A DNA stretch of 64,000 nucleotides, from NCBI RefSeq assembly GCF_965215655.1, contig NZ_OZ244111.1, forward strand, positions 2,976,001 to 3,040,000, given 5' to 3'. The notes under the pieces are model-generated. The model was not told the DNA's origin, searched no databases, and saw nothing but the letters and a program-made list of their open reading frames with translations. The position numbers were made by a program, and so were the translations under genes. This document shows, one piece after another, positions 8,133-16,852 of this stretch. Within the stretch, counting starts at the first letter, position 1. Every line of letters begins with the position of its first letter. Source of the DNA: Nioella sp965215655. GTDB taxonomy: Bacteria > Pseudomonadota > Alphaproteobacteria > Rhodobacterales > Rhodobacteraceae.

Positions 8133-9875
8133 ATGGCAGCACGCCGGATTGTTTTGTGTCTTTTTATCATACTGGGCACGGCCGTATTCGGGGCCAATGA
8201 CGCCCAGGCACAGGACCGGGTTTGGGTCCAGATGGAGGCCCATCCCGATTTGGCAACCGCCGAAGGGCGCGTGCGCGCCTACGCGCGGATCCTGCCTGCG
8301 GTGAATGGATACCGGTTGCGCACCGGCTGGTATGCCATCGCGCTCGGGCCCTACACGCCCGGTGAAGGCGCGGCGGTTCTGAACCAATTGCGCGCACAGG
8401 GGGCCATTCCGCAGGACAGTTACCTGTCCGAAGTGGACATCTACCAACAACAGTTTTTCCCCATTGGTGCCAATACCTTGGCCCCCGGCACCGTAACCGA
8501 GGCCCCCACCATCGCAGAGGCCCCTCAGCCTGCTGAGCCGGTGCTGCCCGAGGAAACCGTGGCCGAGGCCCGGCAAAGCGAACGCCAGCTCGACCAGCAG
8601 GGACGCGAGGCGCTGCAGATCGCCATGCAGTGGTTCGGATACTACAATTCTGGCATCGACGGCGCTTTCGGCCCCGGCACCCGTGGCGCCATGTCCGCCT
8701 GGCAGGCGGCGCAGGGCTATGAGGAAACCGGCGTCCTGACCACGCGGCAGCGGGCCGAGCTGCTGGCCAGCTATCAGGCGGAACTTGATGCGCTTGGCAT
8801 GCAGACCGTGCGCGACGAACGCGCGGGAATCGAGATCGACCTGCCCTTGGCGATGGTCGAGTTTGCGCGCTACGAGTTTCCCTTCGCGCAGTTCGATTCC
8901 GTGGGCGATTCCGGTGTTCAGGTTCTGCTGATCAGCCAGGAGGGTAGCGAAGCCACGCTTGGCGGGCTCTACGAGATCATGCAGACGCTGGAGATCGTGC
9001 CGCTGGAAGGTGAACGCAACCGCCGGTCCAACAGCTTCGTTCTGACCGGTCAGTCCGATACCCTGCGCAGCCATACCGTGGCGCGATTGGAAGATGGGCA
9101 GATCAAGGGCTTTACGCTCATCTGGACCCCGGAACGGGATGCGCAGATGGCCCGTGTGCTGGACATGATGGAAGACAGCTTCTCGACCTATGGCGGCACG
9201 CTCGACCCCGGTGCAGTCGATCCCGGCATGGAGCAGGGCGTTGACCTGATGGCCGGTCTGGAAGTGCGTCAGCCCGACCGGGCGCGCAGCGGCTTCTACC
9301 TCGACAACACCGGCACCGTGCTGACCACCGCCGAGGCCGTGGCCTCTTGCACGCGGGTTCTGGTCAATGACCGCTACGAGATGACCGTGGCCCACTCCGA
9401 CCCGGCCCTTGGACTGGCCGTCCTGCGCCCGACGCAGTCGCTGGCCCCCTCGACCTATGCGGGCTTCCCGACAATTCCCGCCCGCATCCGCACGGATGTG
9501 GCGGTTGCCGGTTACCCCTATGAGGGCGCGCTTGGCGCGGCGTCGATGAATTTCGGCACGCTGGCCGATATGCAGGGGCTGAACGGCGAAGACACGATGG
9601 CGCGGCTTGAAATGTCTATCGAGCCGTCCGAAGCCGGTGCCCCGGTGCTGGACGCCACGGGTGCGGTGATTGGCATGGTCCTGCCCGAGCCTGACACCGG
9701 CCGGGCCCTGCCCGAAGGCGTCAGCTTTGCCCTGCGCGGCGACCGGATGGCGGAATTCCTCGGCACCGCCGGGGTCCGGGTCAACGCCGCCCCCGTGCAG
9801 GCCGATGCGATGACCCGCAACGCGCTGGCCCGCTACGGCAGCGATCTGGCGGTTCTGGTGACCTGCTGGAACTGA
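8133..9875 (+). CDS. Exported SPOR-like / peptidoglycan-binding / trypsin-fold protein, probably a pseudoprotease
   Basis: A 580-residue secreted protein. Residues 1-26 are a signal peptide ending AQA. About residues 28-105 resemble a SPOR-type repeat (RVWVQMEAHPDLATAEGRVRAYA). About 145-215 are a peptidoglycan-binding domain (LQIAMQWFGYYNSGIDGAFGPGTRGAM). The last ~200 residues have a trypsin/HtrA-like fold (GFYLDNTGTVLTTAEAV, DPALGLAVL, VAVAGYPYEG). The catalytic His site (normally NHHVV) reads TAEAV and the Ser site (normally GDSGGPV) reads SEAGAPV, so only the Asp region remains. It is most likely a non-catalytic wall-associated scaffold or regulator. An AGGAG site precedes the ATG. Confidence 0.8.
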   Translation: MAARRIVLCLFIILGTAVFGANDAQAQDRVWVQMEAHPDLATAEGRVRAYARILPAVNGYRLRTGWYAIALGPYTPGEGAAVLNQLRAQGAIPQDSYLSEVDIYQQQFFPIGANTLAPGTVTEAPTIAEAPQPAEPVLPEETVAEARQSERQLDQQGREALQIAMQWFGYYNSGIDGAFGPGTRGAMSAWQAAQGYEETGVLTTRQRAELLASYQAELDALGMQTVRDERAGIEIDLPLAMVEFARYEFPFAQFDSVGDSGVQVLLISQEGSEATLGGLYEIMQTLEIVPLEGERNRRSNSFVLTGQSDTLRSHTVARLEDGQIKGFTLIWTPERDAQMARVLDMMEDSFSTYGGTLDPGAVDPGMEQGVDLMAGLEVRQPDRARSGFYLDNTGTVLTTAEAVASCTRVLVNDRYEMTVAHSDPALGLAVLRPTQSLAPSTYAGFPTIPARIRTDVAVAGYPYEGALGAASMNFGTLADMQGLNGEDTMARLEMSIEPSEAGAPVLDATGAVIGMVLPEPDTGRALPEGVSFALRGDRMAEFLGTAGVRVNAAPVQADAMTRNALARYGSDLAVLVTCWN

Positions 9876-9896
9876 TCGCAAGGCTCTTTTGAACAG

Positions 9897-9926
9897 AAAA
9901 GGGCGGTCCGCAGGGGCCGCCCTTTT
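9897..9926. terminator. Bidirectional intrinsic terminator
   Basis: AAAAGGGCGGTCC - GCAG - GGGGCCGCCCTTTTT forms a GC stem flanked by A-run and T-run. It sits between the convergent genes at 8133 and trkH and can serve both. Confidence 0.85.
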
Positions 9927-9945
9927 TCTGTAGGGCGCGACCTGT

Positions 9946-11394
9946 TCACCCCCGCCAAAACTGGGTGGTGAACAGGACAAAAACCGCCATCAGTTCCAGC
10001 CGCCCGACAAGCATCGACACGGTCAAAATCCACTTGGCTGTGTCATTGAGGTTGGTGAAGCTGCCTGCCGGGCCGATCTCGCTCCCAAGGCCCGGCCCGA
10101 TATTGGCCAGCGCCGTGGCCGCGCCCGACACAGACGTCACGAAATCCAGCCCGGTCAGTGCCAGCAGCATCGCCACCACACCGAGGCTGACGAAGAACAT
10201 CACGAAGAAGGCCATGACCGAGGACAGGACCTCCTCGCTGACCTTGCGGCCCTCATAGCGCGGCTCGAATATGCCATGCGGGGCATAAAGCCTGCGCAGC
10301 TGCGTCGAGATCGACGCCATGAGCAGCTGATAGCGGAAGATCTTGATCGAACAGGCGGTTGAGCCCGCGCAGCCGCCAATCAGGCCGATGAAGAAGAAGA
10401 CGACAACTGCGATGGCGCCCCATTCCTGATAATCGACGCTGGCATAGCCCGTGCCCGAGATGATCGAGGTCACGTTGAAGATCGCCTCTCGGAACCCGTG
10501 TTCCAGGTGGTCGCCATTCACCACCAGCCGGTAAACGGCGAAGAAGATCGTCAGCAGCAGGATCGTGGTCAGATAGGCCCTGACCTGCGTATCGACCCAC
10601 AGCGGCCGGGCGCTGCCGGCCAGCATCTGCACGTAGCGCACGAAGGGCAGACTGGCGAGGATCATGAAAACGGCGGCGGCATATTCCATCGGCCCTTGAA
10701 ACGCTCCGAAAGAGGCATCCGAGGTGGAAAACCCGCCGGTCGAGACGGTGGTCATCGAATGCACGATCGCCTCAAACGTCGGCATCCCGAGCGCCACATA
10801 TGTGAGCGAGCAGATGATCGTGAGGCCCAGGTAGATCACCGAGATCTGCTGCGCGATCTCGCCTGCGCGGGGCAGAATCTTGCCCATAGTATCGAAGGCT
10901 TCCGATTTGAAGATCTGCATGCCGCCCACGCGCAGTTCCGGCAGGAACACCATGGCCACGACAATGATGCCGACACCGCCGAACCATTGCAGCATCCCGC
11001 GCCAGAAGAGCAGCCCCTCGGGCAACCGTTCCAACCGGATGAAGACGGTTGATCCCGTCGTGGTCAGGCCCGACATGGATTCAAAGAGCGCGTCGATGAA
11101 CGTTGCGTCGGTCGCCCCGAATATGAAGGGAAGCGCACCGAAGATGGGCAGGGCCAGCCAGACACCCGTGGTCAGAAGAAAAGTCTGCTGGATGGATAGT
11201 CGCCTGCTGACTCCGCTGGACGCAGCCAGCGCCAGCATCGCGCCGGACAGCACCGTCAGAATGGCGCTATCCAGGAAGGCCCGCCAATGCCCGTTCTGAT
11301 AATAGAGATCGACGCCCATGGGGACCAGCATGGTCACCCCCAGCACGAGGACGAGCAGTCCGATCACATATCCAATGGGCCTGAGGTCGTACAT
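9946..11394 (-). CDS. trkH: Trk-type potassium uptake transmembrane protein TrkH
   Basis: An inner-membrane K+ uptake channel subunit that normally works with the cytosolic NAD-binding regulator TrkA, which is not in this window. The 482-residue length equals that of E. coli TrkH. Four selectivity-filter-like loops with glycine are visible: TTTGSTVF, STGGFSTSD, SGTGYASVD and ANIGPGLGS. About ten hydrophobic segments alternate between them. The last residues QFWRG are typical. It stands alone, convergent with the protease-like gene and sharing its terminator. Confidence 0.93.
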   Translation of the reverse strand: MYDLRPIGYVIGLLVLVLGVTMLVPMGVDLYYQNGHWRAFLDSAILTVLSGAMLALAASSGVSRRLSIQQTFLLTTGVWLALPIFGALPFIFGATDATFIDALFESMSGLTTTGSTVFIRLERLPEGLLFWRGMLQWFGGVGIIVVAMVFLPELRVGGMQIFKSEAFDTMGKILPRAGEIAQQISVIYLGLTIICSLTYVALGMPTFEAIVHSMTTVSTGGFSTSDASFGAFQGPMEYAAAVFMILASLPFVRYVQMLAGSARPLWVDTQVRAYLTTILLLTIFFAVYRLVVNGDHLEHGFREAIFNVTSIISGTGYASVDYQEWGAIAVVVFFFIGLIGGCAGSTACSIKIFRYQLLMASISTQLRRLYAPHGIFEPRYEGRKVSEEVLSSVMAFFVMFFVSLGVVAMLLALTGLDFVTSVSGAATALANIGPGLGSEIGPAGSFTNLNDTAKWILTVSMLVGRLELMAVFVLFTTQFWRG

Positions 11395-11468
11395 GGGCCG
11401 AAGCGTTGGCCCGGCCCGCGCGTGCTGTCAACCGGTGAAGCTTCGCACGGGCGCTTTCGCGGCGTCCC

Positions 11469-11690
11469 TCAGATATACAGGATATCGCGGAAGACGTAGC
11501 GCGCGATATCTTCGCGCCGCAGACCGATGCGGGCCAGTTCGGCGTCGGTCATCCCGTTCAGGCGCTGCACCTGATTGGCGCGCGACTGCGCGGCGTCATA
11601 GGCGGAAAAGACGCGCATGAGCGCGGCGAAGAAGCTGCGGATCGGGGTTTCTGTGCCGGTTGCGGCGGGGGACAGGGCGATGGTTGCCAT
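11469..11690 (-). CDS. DUF1127 small protein
   Basis: A 73-residue protein whose last ~45 residues are the DUF1127 (YjiS-like) motif: LNGMTDAELARIGLRREDIARYVF. Such small Arg-rich proteins are common in alphaproteobacteria, and some affect phosphate and RNA metabolism; this copy's role is unknown. A GAGG site lies about 8 nt before the ATG. It is monocistronic between trkH and folE2. Confidence 0.88.
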   Translation of the reverse strand: MATIALSPAATGTETPIRSFFAALMRVFSAYDAAQSRANQVQRLNGMTDAELARIGLRREDIARYVFRDILYI

Positions 11691-11808
11691 GGGACTACCT
11701 CTTTAAATCTGCGACGGGCACTTGCCCGGTTCGACTTGATAGGTATGCCTTCCTGACCCGTTTGCCCAATGCCGATCCGGAAACCCCGGGTTGCGTCAGG
11801 CGAAGGGC

Positions 11809-12906
11809 TCAGCCCACGTGAAAAAGCGTGGTGAACAGTTTGGGATCGAGGCTGGTGGCGGCAAAGGTTTCGCCCTCGGTCAGCACGCTGACCGCATCAT
11901 GGCTGTGCAGGCTTTCCTGGTGGCTGGCGATGATGCGGAAATCTCCCACACGGGATTCGTCATGCAGGGCCTGCGCAAAAAGGCGCGCGGCATCCTCCAC
12001 GAAGATCGGGTTGGCGGCGTTCAGTTCCGCGAATGCCTGTTCATCCTCGCGTTTGACCATAACTTGTGTTTCCGTCGGCACCGCGTGCCGGGCCAAGTCT
12101 ATCAGATCCTCGAACCACAGGCAGTCACCGCCAAAGGGCACTTCGACCGATATCCGCGCCACTGAGCGTTGCGAATGTGGCGTGGCCAACTGGTTGCGGA
12201 ACTCGCGGGCATGTTCGCTGAGTTCCAGTGAGCAGGGACATGTGGAACTGTAGACATAGTCCAGATGCAGGATCTTCTTGCGGCTGCCGCCCTGTTCCAC
12301 CAGTTCCAGCGCGATGTCGTAATACTGGTACCCGGTCAGGCCCGAGCGCAGGCTTTCGATCTTCATCGGGAAGGAAAAGCGCATCTGGATGCGGGCATCA
12401 AAACTGTCGAGATCGGTCTTGTAGGCATCAAGGGCCGCTTCCATCACCTCGAAGCTGAAGGTCCGCTCCGCGTGGTTGTAAAAGCTACGCATGATCCGGG
12501 ACATGTTGATGCCCTTCTTCTCCGCCTCAAGGCTGACCGTTCCTGTGACCGAGGTTTCAAGCGTCAGATCGCCATCGTCGCGCGTGCGATAGCGGATCGG
12601 CAGGCGGAAATTGGAGATGCCCACATGCTGGATCACCCGATTCTGACCCTTTATCAGCGAGGCGGGGCCGTTCTGCAGGTCGGGCAGGCTGTCCTTGTAA
12701 TCGGCGTCAACGGTGAAATCCTGCGGGTAGTCGCGGCTGAAATCCGGATAGTCCGGGGCATTGCGCAACAGGCCGGTGACGGACGGGTTCAGCGCCGCCA
12801 ATTCCTCCTCCGACGCGGTGGCAGCCCATGCGCGCAGGGTGTCCAGGGCCTTGCGGGCCTCGTCGCTGTCAGGCGCGGTGGCAAGATCGTTGAGCTGCAG
12901 GTTCAT
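11809..12906 (-). CDS. folE2: GTP cyclohydrolase FolE2 (type IB)
   Basis: Converts GTP to 7,8-dihydroneopterin triphosphate, the first step of folate synthesis; the type IB enzyme can use metals other than zinc. About 365 residues. Family motifs seen: ISNFRLPIRYR, MSRIMRSFYNHAERTFS, YVYSSTCPCSLELSEHARE with the metal-binding Cys, and TPHSQRSVARISVEV. The ATG at 12906 is chosen because GGAAGG lies about 9 nt upstream; the in-frame codon at 12942 lacks one. Together with the possible folB fragment at the window start, it supplies pterin precursors. Confidence 0.95.
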   Translation of the reverse strand: MNLQLNDLATAPDSDEARKALDTLRAWAATASEEELAALNPSVTGLLRNAPDYPDFSRDYPQDFTVDADYKDSLPDLQNGPASLIKGQNRVIQHVGISNFRLPIRYRTRDDGDLTLETSVTGTVSLEAEKKGINMSRIMRSFYNHAERTFSFEVMEAALDAYKTDLDSFDARIQMRFSFPMKIESLRSGLTGYQYYDIALELVEQGGSRKKILHLDYVYSSTCPCSLELSEHAREFRNQLATPHSQRSVARISVEVPFGGDCLWFEDLIDLARHAVPTETQVMVKREDEQAFAELNAANPIFVEDAARLFAQALHDESRVGDFRIIASHQESLHSHDAVSVLTEGETFAATSLDPKLFTTLFHVG

Positions 12907-13070
12907 GGCGCGGGCCTTCCCAGGGCGGTTGGAGACTGACAATATGGGCCAGCCGCTGCCCTATTCCAAGTTTTCCGTTGCGAGAGATAGGTGAGACAGG
13001 GTGGAGCGGACCCGCCCAAAACGTCAACATGTCGCGATCCCGCGTCAGAATGGCGGACGGCTCAACCGGG

Positions 13071-13126
13071 GCGCGGGAATTTTCTTGCAAGAAAATTGTC
13101 AAAGCTCTTCGAAGAGCTTTCCCCGC
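13071..13126. repeat. Tandem foldback palindromes, 2 units
   Basis: Two perfect 20-nt palindromes stand 3 nt apart: AATTTTCTTGCAAGAAAATT (13078-13097) and AAAGCTCTTCGAAGAGCTTT (13101-13120). They are bracketed by GCGCGGG and CCCCGC, which can pair as an outer stem. The set lies just 3' of the amidotransferase gene. The first unit is identical to the one at 61820. A role in transcription termination or mRNA 3'-end protection is likely. Confidence 0.85.
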
Positions 13127-13133
13127 ACGTCTC

Positions 13134-13874
13134 TCAGCCGGCGCGGTAGCGGTTGACGAAGTTCTTCAGCACCAGCTCCGGCACGGTGATCTCTTCGGCC
13201 AGACAGGCTTCGGTCAGGCTGTCGGCCTCATCGGGGTGGAAATAGCCCTTGTTGCGGTAGATGCGGATGCGGGTGGCAAAGCTCTGGCCATCCGCCTCGG
13301 GGTGGAACTGGGTGGCGTAGACATTCTGGCCGTAGCGGATCATCTGGACCGGGCAGGTTTCGGCCGCCGCCAGATGCACCGCGCCGGGGGGCAGGTCCTG
13401 CACGGCCTCTTTATGCCCCACGAGCGCGCGGAAGGTTTGTGGCAGCCCGTCGAACAGCGGATCGGCGGCGCCCTCTTCCGAAAGCGTGCAATCGACCCCG
13501 CCGATGGCCTCGCCGTAACGCGCCTTGCTGACCTCACCGCCAAGATGATGGGCGAGGATTCCAAGCCCGTAGCAGCAGCCCATGAAGGGTATGTCGGCCT
13601 CGGTGATCCGGGGCATCAGGCCGAGGATCTCCGCTTCGATCTTGGCCTCCTGCGGGGTCTTGTCCTCGGGCGCGTCCGACACGCAGCCGGGGCCGCCCCC
13701 CACGATCACGCCGGAATAGTCGGCCAGGACGAGCCCGCCGGGCAGGTCACGCTTGTCGAGCCGGATGCGATGGACCTCGTCCTCCGACAGCCCGCCCTTG
13801 GCGAGGAAGCTTTGAAACTCCTCGTCGGCGGCCTCGTCTTCGGGGCGCAATTGCAGGATCAGAAACGGTTTCAT
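13134..13874 (-). CDS. Class I glutamine amidotransferase-like protein (GMP synthase-type domain)
   Basis: A 246-residue stand-alone class I glutamine amidotransferase. Motifs: GGGPGCVSD, the nucleophile elbow PFMGCCYGLGILAHHLGG with the catalytic Cys, and the His/Glu pair in ATQFHPEAD. Stand-alone members include gamma-glutamyl-hydrolase-like enzymes acting on gamma-glutamyl amines, so its substrate is open. The ATG at 13874 overlaps the stop of the upstream GNAT gene (ATGA), so it is the third gene of the metZ operon and would be under the same SAM-II switch. Confidence 0.88.
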   Translation of the reverse strand: MKPFLILQLRPEDEAADEEFQSFLAKGGLSEDEVHRIRLDKRDLPGGLVLADYSGVIVGGGPGCVSDAPEDKTPQEAKIEAEILGLMPRITEADIPFMGCCYGLGILAHHLGGEVSKARYGEAIGGVDCTLSEEGAADPLFDGLPQTFRALVGHKEAVQDLPPGAVHLAAAETCPVQMIRYGQNVYATQFHPEADGQSFATRIRIYRNKGYFHPDEADSLTEACLAEEITVPELVLKNFVNRYRAG

Positions 13875-14368
13875 GCCGCCCGTTCTAGCGCAGGTTTCAG
13901 CGGTTTTGCCATGGGGTAATTGTGCAGGGTGACGCCGTGGCGCTCCACCTGCTGACGCGGCCCGTCCTGCCAACCCTGCTTGAGGAAGAAGGGCCGCGCC
14001 AATTCGCTGGCATCGGTGCTCAGCTGTGCCACCCCATGCCGTCGCGCGCAGCGTTCCAGAAGACCATAGAGCATTGCCGCCACCCCCTGCCCCTGCCATT
14101 CGGGCGCGACGAAGGCGAGGTCGAGATAGCCGGTCACGGGATCAAGCGTCATGAACCCGGCGGGAAGCTTCCCGGCCCAGGCCACCAGCGTCACGGCCCC
14201 GGTCAACCGCGCCTCCCAATCCGGGCCGCTTGGCGGCTCCGGGCTCCACGCCGCACGTTGCGCGGCATCATAGGCCCCAACTGTGCCCTCATGAACGGAT
14301 CGGTGGAAGAGCTGCCCCAGCAGGTCCCCCTCCCCCGCCCGAACGCGGTGAATGGTGATCTCGGTCAT
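13871..14368 (-). CDS. GNAT family N-acetyltransferase
   Basis: A 165-residue acetyltransferase. The acetyl-CoA-binding motif A is seen as GYLDLAFVAPEWQGQGVAAMLYGLL (about residues 85-110), followed by LSTDASELARPFFLKQGW, the usual motif B. The start overlaps the metZ stop and its stop overlaps the next gene, both by ATGA, so the three genes are tightly coupled. The acceptor substrate is unknown. Confidence 0.9.
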   Translation of the reverse strand: MTEITIHRVRAGEGDLLGQLFHRSVHEGTVGAYDAAQRAAWSPEPPSGPDWEARLTGAVTLVAWAGKLPAGFMTLDPVTGYLDLAFVAPEWQGQGVAAMLYGLLERCARRHGVAQLSTDASELARPFFLKQGWQDGPRQQVERHGVTLHNYPMAKPLKPALERAA

Positions 14369-15570
14369 TGGGCCGCTGCAAGCGCCTGTTCGAGATCCGC
14401 GATCAGATCCGACGGATCTTCCAGCCCCACAGACAGGCGCAACAGCCCGTCCGAGATGCCAAGCGCGTCGCGCTGTTCAGGCGTCAGCCGCTGATGGGTG
14501 GTGGTGGCCGGATGGGTGATGATCGACTTGGCATCGCCCAGGTTGTTGGAAATCACGATGACCTGCAATGCGTTGAGCATCTTGAAGGCTGCCGGTTTGC
14601 CGCCCTGCAGCTCTATGGAAATCATCGTCCCGCCCGCTTCCATCTGCGAAATCGCGAGGTTTTGCTGCGGGTGATCGGGCAGAAAGGGATGAATGACGCG
14701 GGCCAGACCAGGCTGACCATGCAGCGCAGTGGCGATCCTGTAGGCATTGTCGGCCTGCGCCCGCACACGCAGGTCCATCGTCTCCAGCGCCTTCAGCATC
14801 ACCCAGGCGTTGAAGGGCGAAAGCGAGCCGCCAGTATGCTTCAGGTAAGGCTCCACCACCTTGCGGATGAACTGGCGGGTGCCGCAGATGACCCCCCCCA
14901 GACAGCGCCCCTGCCCGTCGATATGCTTGGTGGCGGAATAGACGATGACATCGGCCCCCAAATCGCCCGAGCGTTGCAGGACGGGCGTGGCGAAGACATT
15001 GTCAACCACGACAATCGCGCCGACCGCATGGGCCAGGTCACTGACGCCCTTGATGTCGATGACTTCCAGCGTCGGGTTCGACATGCTCTCGAAGAACACC
15101 GCCTTGGTGTCGGGACGGATCGCCGCCTTCCATTCGTTCAGGTCGGTGCCGTCGACAAAGGTGACCTCCACTCCGAACCGGGTCAGCACCTCTTCGAGGA
15201 TATAGAGGCACGACCCAAACAATGCCTTGGCAGAAACCACATGGTCCCCTGCCCTCAACATCGAGGTCAGCGCGCCGTTGACGGCAGCCATGCCGCTTGC
15301 GGTGGCGAAGGCGTCCTCGGTGCCCTCCAGCGCCGCAATCCGTTCCTCGAACATGCGCACGGTGGGGTTGCCGTAGCGGGCATAGATGAATTCATCATCG
15401 CCCGATTCAATGAACCGCGCCTCGGCCTGCTCGGCATTGTCATAAACGAAACCCTGGGTCAGGAAGATCGCCTCGCTGACCTCTCCGTACTGACTGCGGC
15501 GGGTGCCGCCATGGACGGCGCGGGTGCGGGGCTTGGCGTCGGCGGGAAGCTGTTTCGGTCCCATTGTCAT
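14365..15570 (-). CDS. metZ: O-succinylhomoserine sulfhydrylase
   Basis: A PLP enzyme making homocysteine from O-succinylhomoserine and sulfide for methionine synthesis. Its 401 residues show the Cys/Met-metabolism fold: ARYGNPTVRMFEERIAALEG, TASGMAAVNGAL, VVDNVFATPVLQ, and the PLP-lysine motif YSATKHIDGQGR near residue 215. AAAGGA precedes the first ATG by about 6 nt. First gene of an operon with the GNAT and amidotransferase genes. The SAM-II riboswitch and terminator in its leader predict repression when S-adenosylmethionine is plentiful. Confidence 0.95.
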   Translation of the reverse strand: MTMGPKQLPADAKPRTRAVHGGTRRSQYGEVSEAIFLTQGFVYDNAEQAEARFIESGDDEFIYARYGNPTVRMFEERIAALEGTEDAFATASGMAAVNGALTSMLRAGDHVVSAKALFGSCLYILEEVLTRFGVEVTFVDGTDLNEWKAAIRPDTKAVFFESMSNPTLEVIDIKGVSDLAHAVGAIVVVDNVFATPVLQRSGDLGADVIVYSATKHIDGQGRCLGGVICGTRQFIRKVVEPYLKHTGGSLSPFNAWVMLKALETMDLRVRAQADNAYRIATALHGQPGLARVIHPFLPDHPQQNLAISQMEAGGTMISIELQGGKPAAFKMLNALQVIVISNNLGDAKSIITHPATTTHQRLTPEQRDALGISDGLLRLSVGLEDPSDLIADLEQALAAAQ

Positions 15571-15598
15571 TCACGGTCCTTTGCTGGCCCGAGGCATG

Positions 15599-15630
15599 AA
15601 AAAACCCCGAACCGGGTGAACGGTCGGGGG
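15599..15630 (-). terminator. Intrinsic terminator in the metZ leader
   Basis: On the metZ strand CCCCCGACCG - TTCACC - CGGTTCGGGG is followed by TTTTTT. It lies between the riboswitch and the metZ start, the expected place for SAM-dependent termination. Confidence 0.85.
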
Positions 15631-15655
15631 CAAGGGCCATGACTGGCGCTGCTCG

Positions 15656-15716
15656 ACCTCTTTAGCGGCTTGTTTAACGTGGCCCGCAATCCGGTTAACA
15701 AATCGCCACGGTGGGT
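15656..15716 (-). promoter_or_regulatory. SAM-II riboswitch
   Basis: On the metZ strand the leader reads CGTGGCGATTTG, then CCGGATTGCGGGCCACG, TTAAA and finally GCTAAAGAGG. These are the conserved blocks of the SAM-II (metA motif) H-type pseudoknot: the CGTGG/CCACG helix P1, the loop GATTTG, and the 3' GCTAAA stretch that pairs back into the loop. The class is known ahead of metA and metZ in alphaproteobacteria. It binds S-adenosylmethionine; about 85 nt and a terminator separate it from metZ. Confidence 0.93.
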
Positions 15717-15856
15717 ACGGGATAAGCCAGCGCGTGGGACTTGGCAAGAGGGAACCCGACGCGGGGAAAGGCGTGACAAGCGCCGCCCCAAGCGATTATT
15801 GAGACGAAGAGACCCGGCAAGAGCCCGGAAAAAGCGATAGATCAAGGCGACAGAAA

Positions 15857-16705
15857 ATGGCTGATATCCTGACCCTCGAAAACCTCGGAAACCTGGTGAT
15901 GCTGTGCTTCCTGCAGGCGGTTCTGGGCTTCGACAATCTTCTTTACATCTCGATCGAGAGCCAGCGGGCCCCGAAAGAAAGCCAAAAGAAAGTGCGGTTC
16001 TGGGGAATCATCATCGCCGTGGCGCTGCGGGTCGTCTTGCTCTTTACAATGGTCCAGCTGATCGAGAGCCTGTCAGAGCCCTTCTATGTCATGAACTGGC
16101 CCGGCGTGCTGGAGGGTGGCGTCAACTTCGCAACCTGCGTCTTCGTCTTTGGCGGGGTGTTCATCATGTACACGGCGGTCAAGGAAATCGGGCACCTTCT
16201 GTCAGTTCATGACTTCGACCACGAAGGCCCCGAAAAATCAGGAAAATCCGCCGTTCAGGTGGTTGTGCTCATCGTTTTGATGAACCTGATTTTCAGCTTC
16301 GATTCGGTGCTGTCGGCCCTGGCCATCACCGATGTCTTCCCGATTTTGGCCGCAGCAATCCTGCTGTCTGGTCTGGCCATGCTGCTGCTGGCCGATGGTG
16401 TCACTGCCTTTATCGAAAAGAACCGGATGTATGAGGTTCTGGGCCTCTTCATCCTGCTGATTGTTGGTGTGGTGCTGCTTGGTGAAGCGGGCGTTGCCGC
16501 CGAACATGCCACCCACGATCCGGCCATGGCGGTGCATATCTTCGGTTACGCGCTGATCCCGATGTCGAAGACAACCTTCTATTTCGCGGTTGTGGTGCTG
16601 TTTGTCGTCGAGTTCATTCAAACCGGCTATAAACGTAAGCTCGATGCTGAACGGGCGCGCGGGGCATTGGCGGAAACCGTCCCGGTGCACGATTCCAAGC
16701 ACTGA
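15857..16705 (+). CDS. TerC family integral membrane protein
   Basis: A 282-residue membrane protein with about seven to eight hydrophobic segments. The two halves each carry an acidic membrane motif typical of TerC: AVLGFDNLLYISIES near residue 25 and LIFSFDSVLSALAIT near residue 155. TerC proteins are linked to tellurite resistance and, in several bacteria, to manganese export. It opens a run of same-strand genes (29-residue peptide, XpaC, TelA, DUF2927, SPFH), 56 bases ahead of the peptide. Metal specificity cannot be read from the sequence. Confidence 0.9.
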   Translation: MADILTLENLGNLVMLCFLQAVLGFDNLLYISIESQRAPKESQKKVRFWGIIIAVALRVVLLFTMVQLIESLSEPFYVMNWPGVLEGGVNFATCVFVFGGVFIMYTAVKEIGHLLSVHDFDHEGPEKSGKSAVQVVVLIVLMNLIFSFDSVLSALAITDVFPILAAAILLSGLAMLLLADGVTAFIEKNRMYEVLGLFILLIVGVVLLGEAGVAAEHATHDPAMAVHIFGYALIPMSKTTFYFAVVVLFVVEFIQTGYKRKLDAERARGALAETVPVHDSKH

Positions 16706-16761
16706 CATCTTTTTTTTACGCCTCTGCGTGCTTATCGTATTGGGCGGAAAGGGGTTCCTAC

Positions 16762-16851
16762 ATGAGTTCAAACGGTCTTCAGGGTGTCGCCTTCGTGGCG
16801 CTTGTGGTCATCATCGTGATGGCGATCTTCGGCGGCTTCGGGGTGGTCTGA
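16762..16851 (+). CDS. 29-residue single-pass membrane peptide
   Basis: A very short gene with a good GGAAAGGGG ribosome binding site about 8 nt before the ATG. The product is MSSNGLQGVAFVALVVIIVM followed by AIFGGFGVV, essentially one transmembrane helix. Only one base separates its stop from the start of xpaC, so it looks translationally linked. Position between TerC and XpaC suggests a small membrane partner of that module. I know of no characterised relative. Confidence 0.75.
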   Translation: MSSNGLQGVAFVALVVIIVMAIFGGFGVV

Positions 16852-16852
16852 A

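Noticed and set aside
8022..9980. 652-codon minus-strand frame opposite the protease-like gene
   Set aside because: Antisense shadow of a gene with a signal peptide and recognisable domains; it would also cross the bidirectional terminator.
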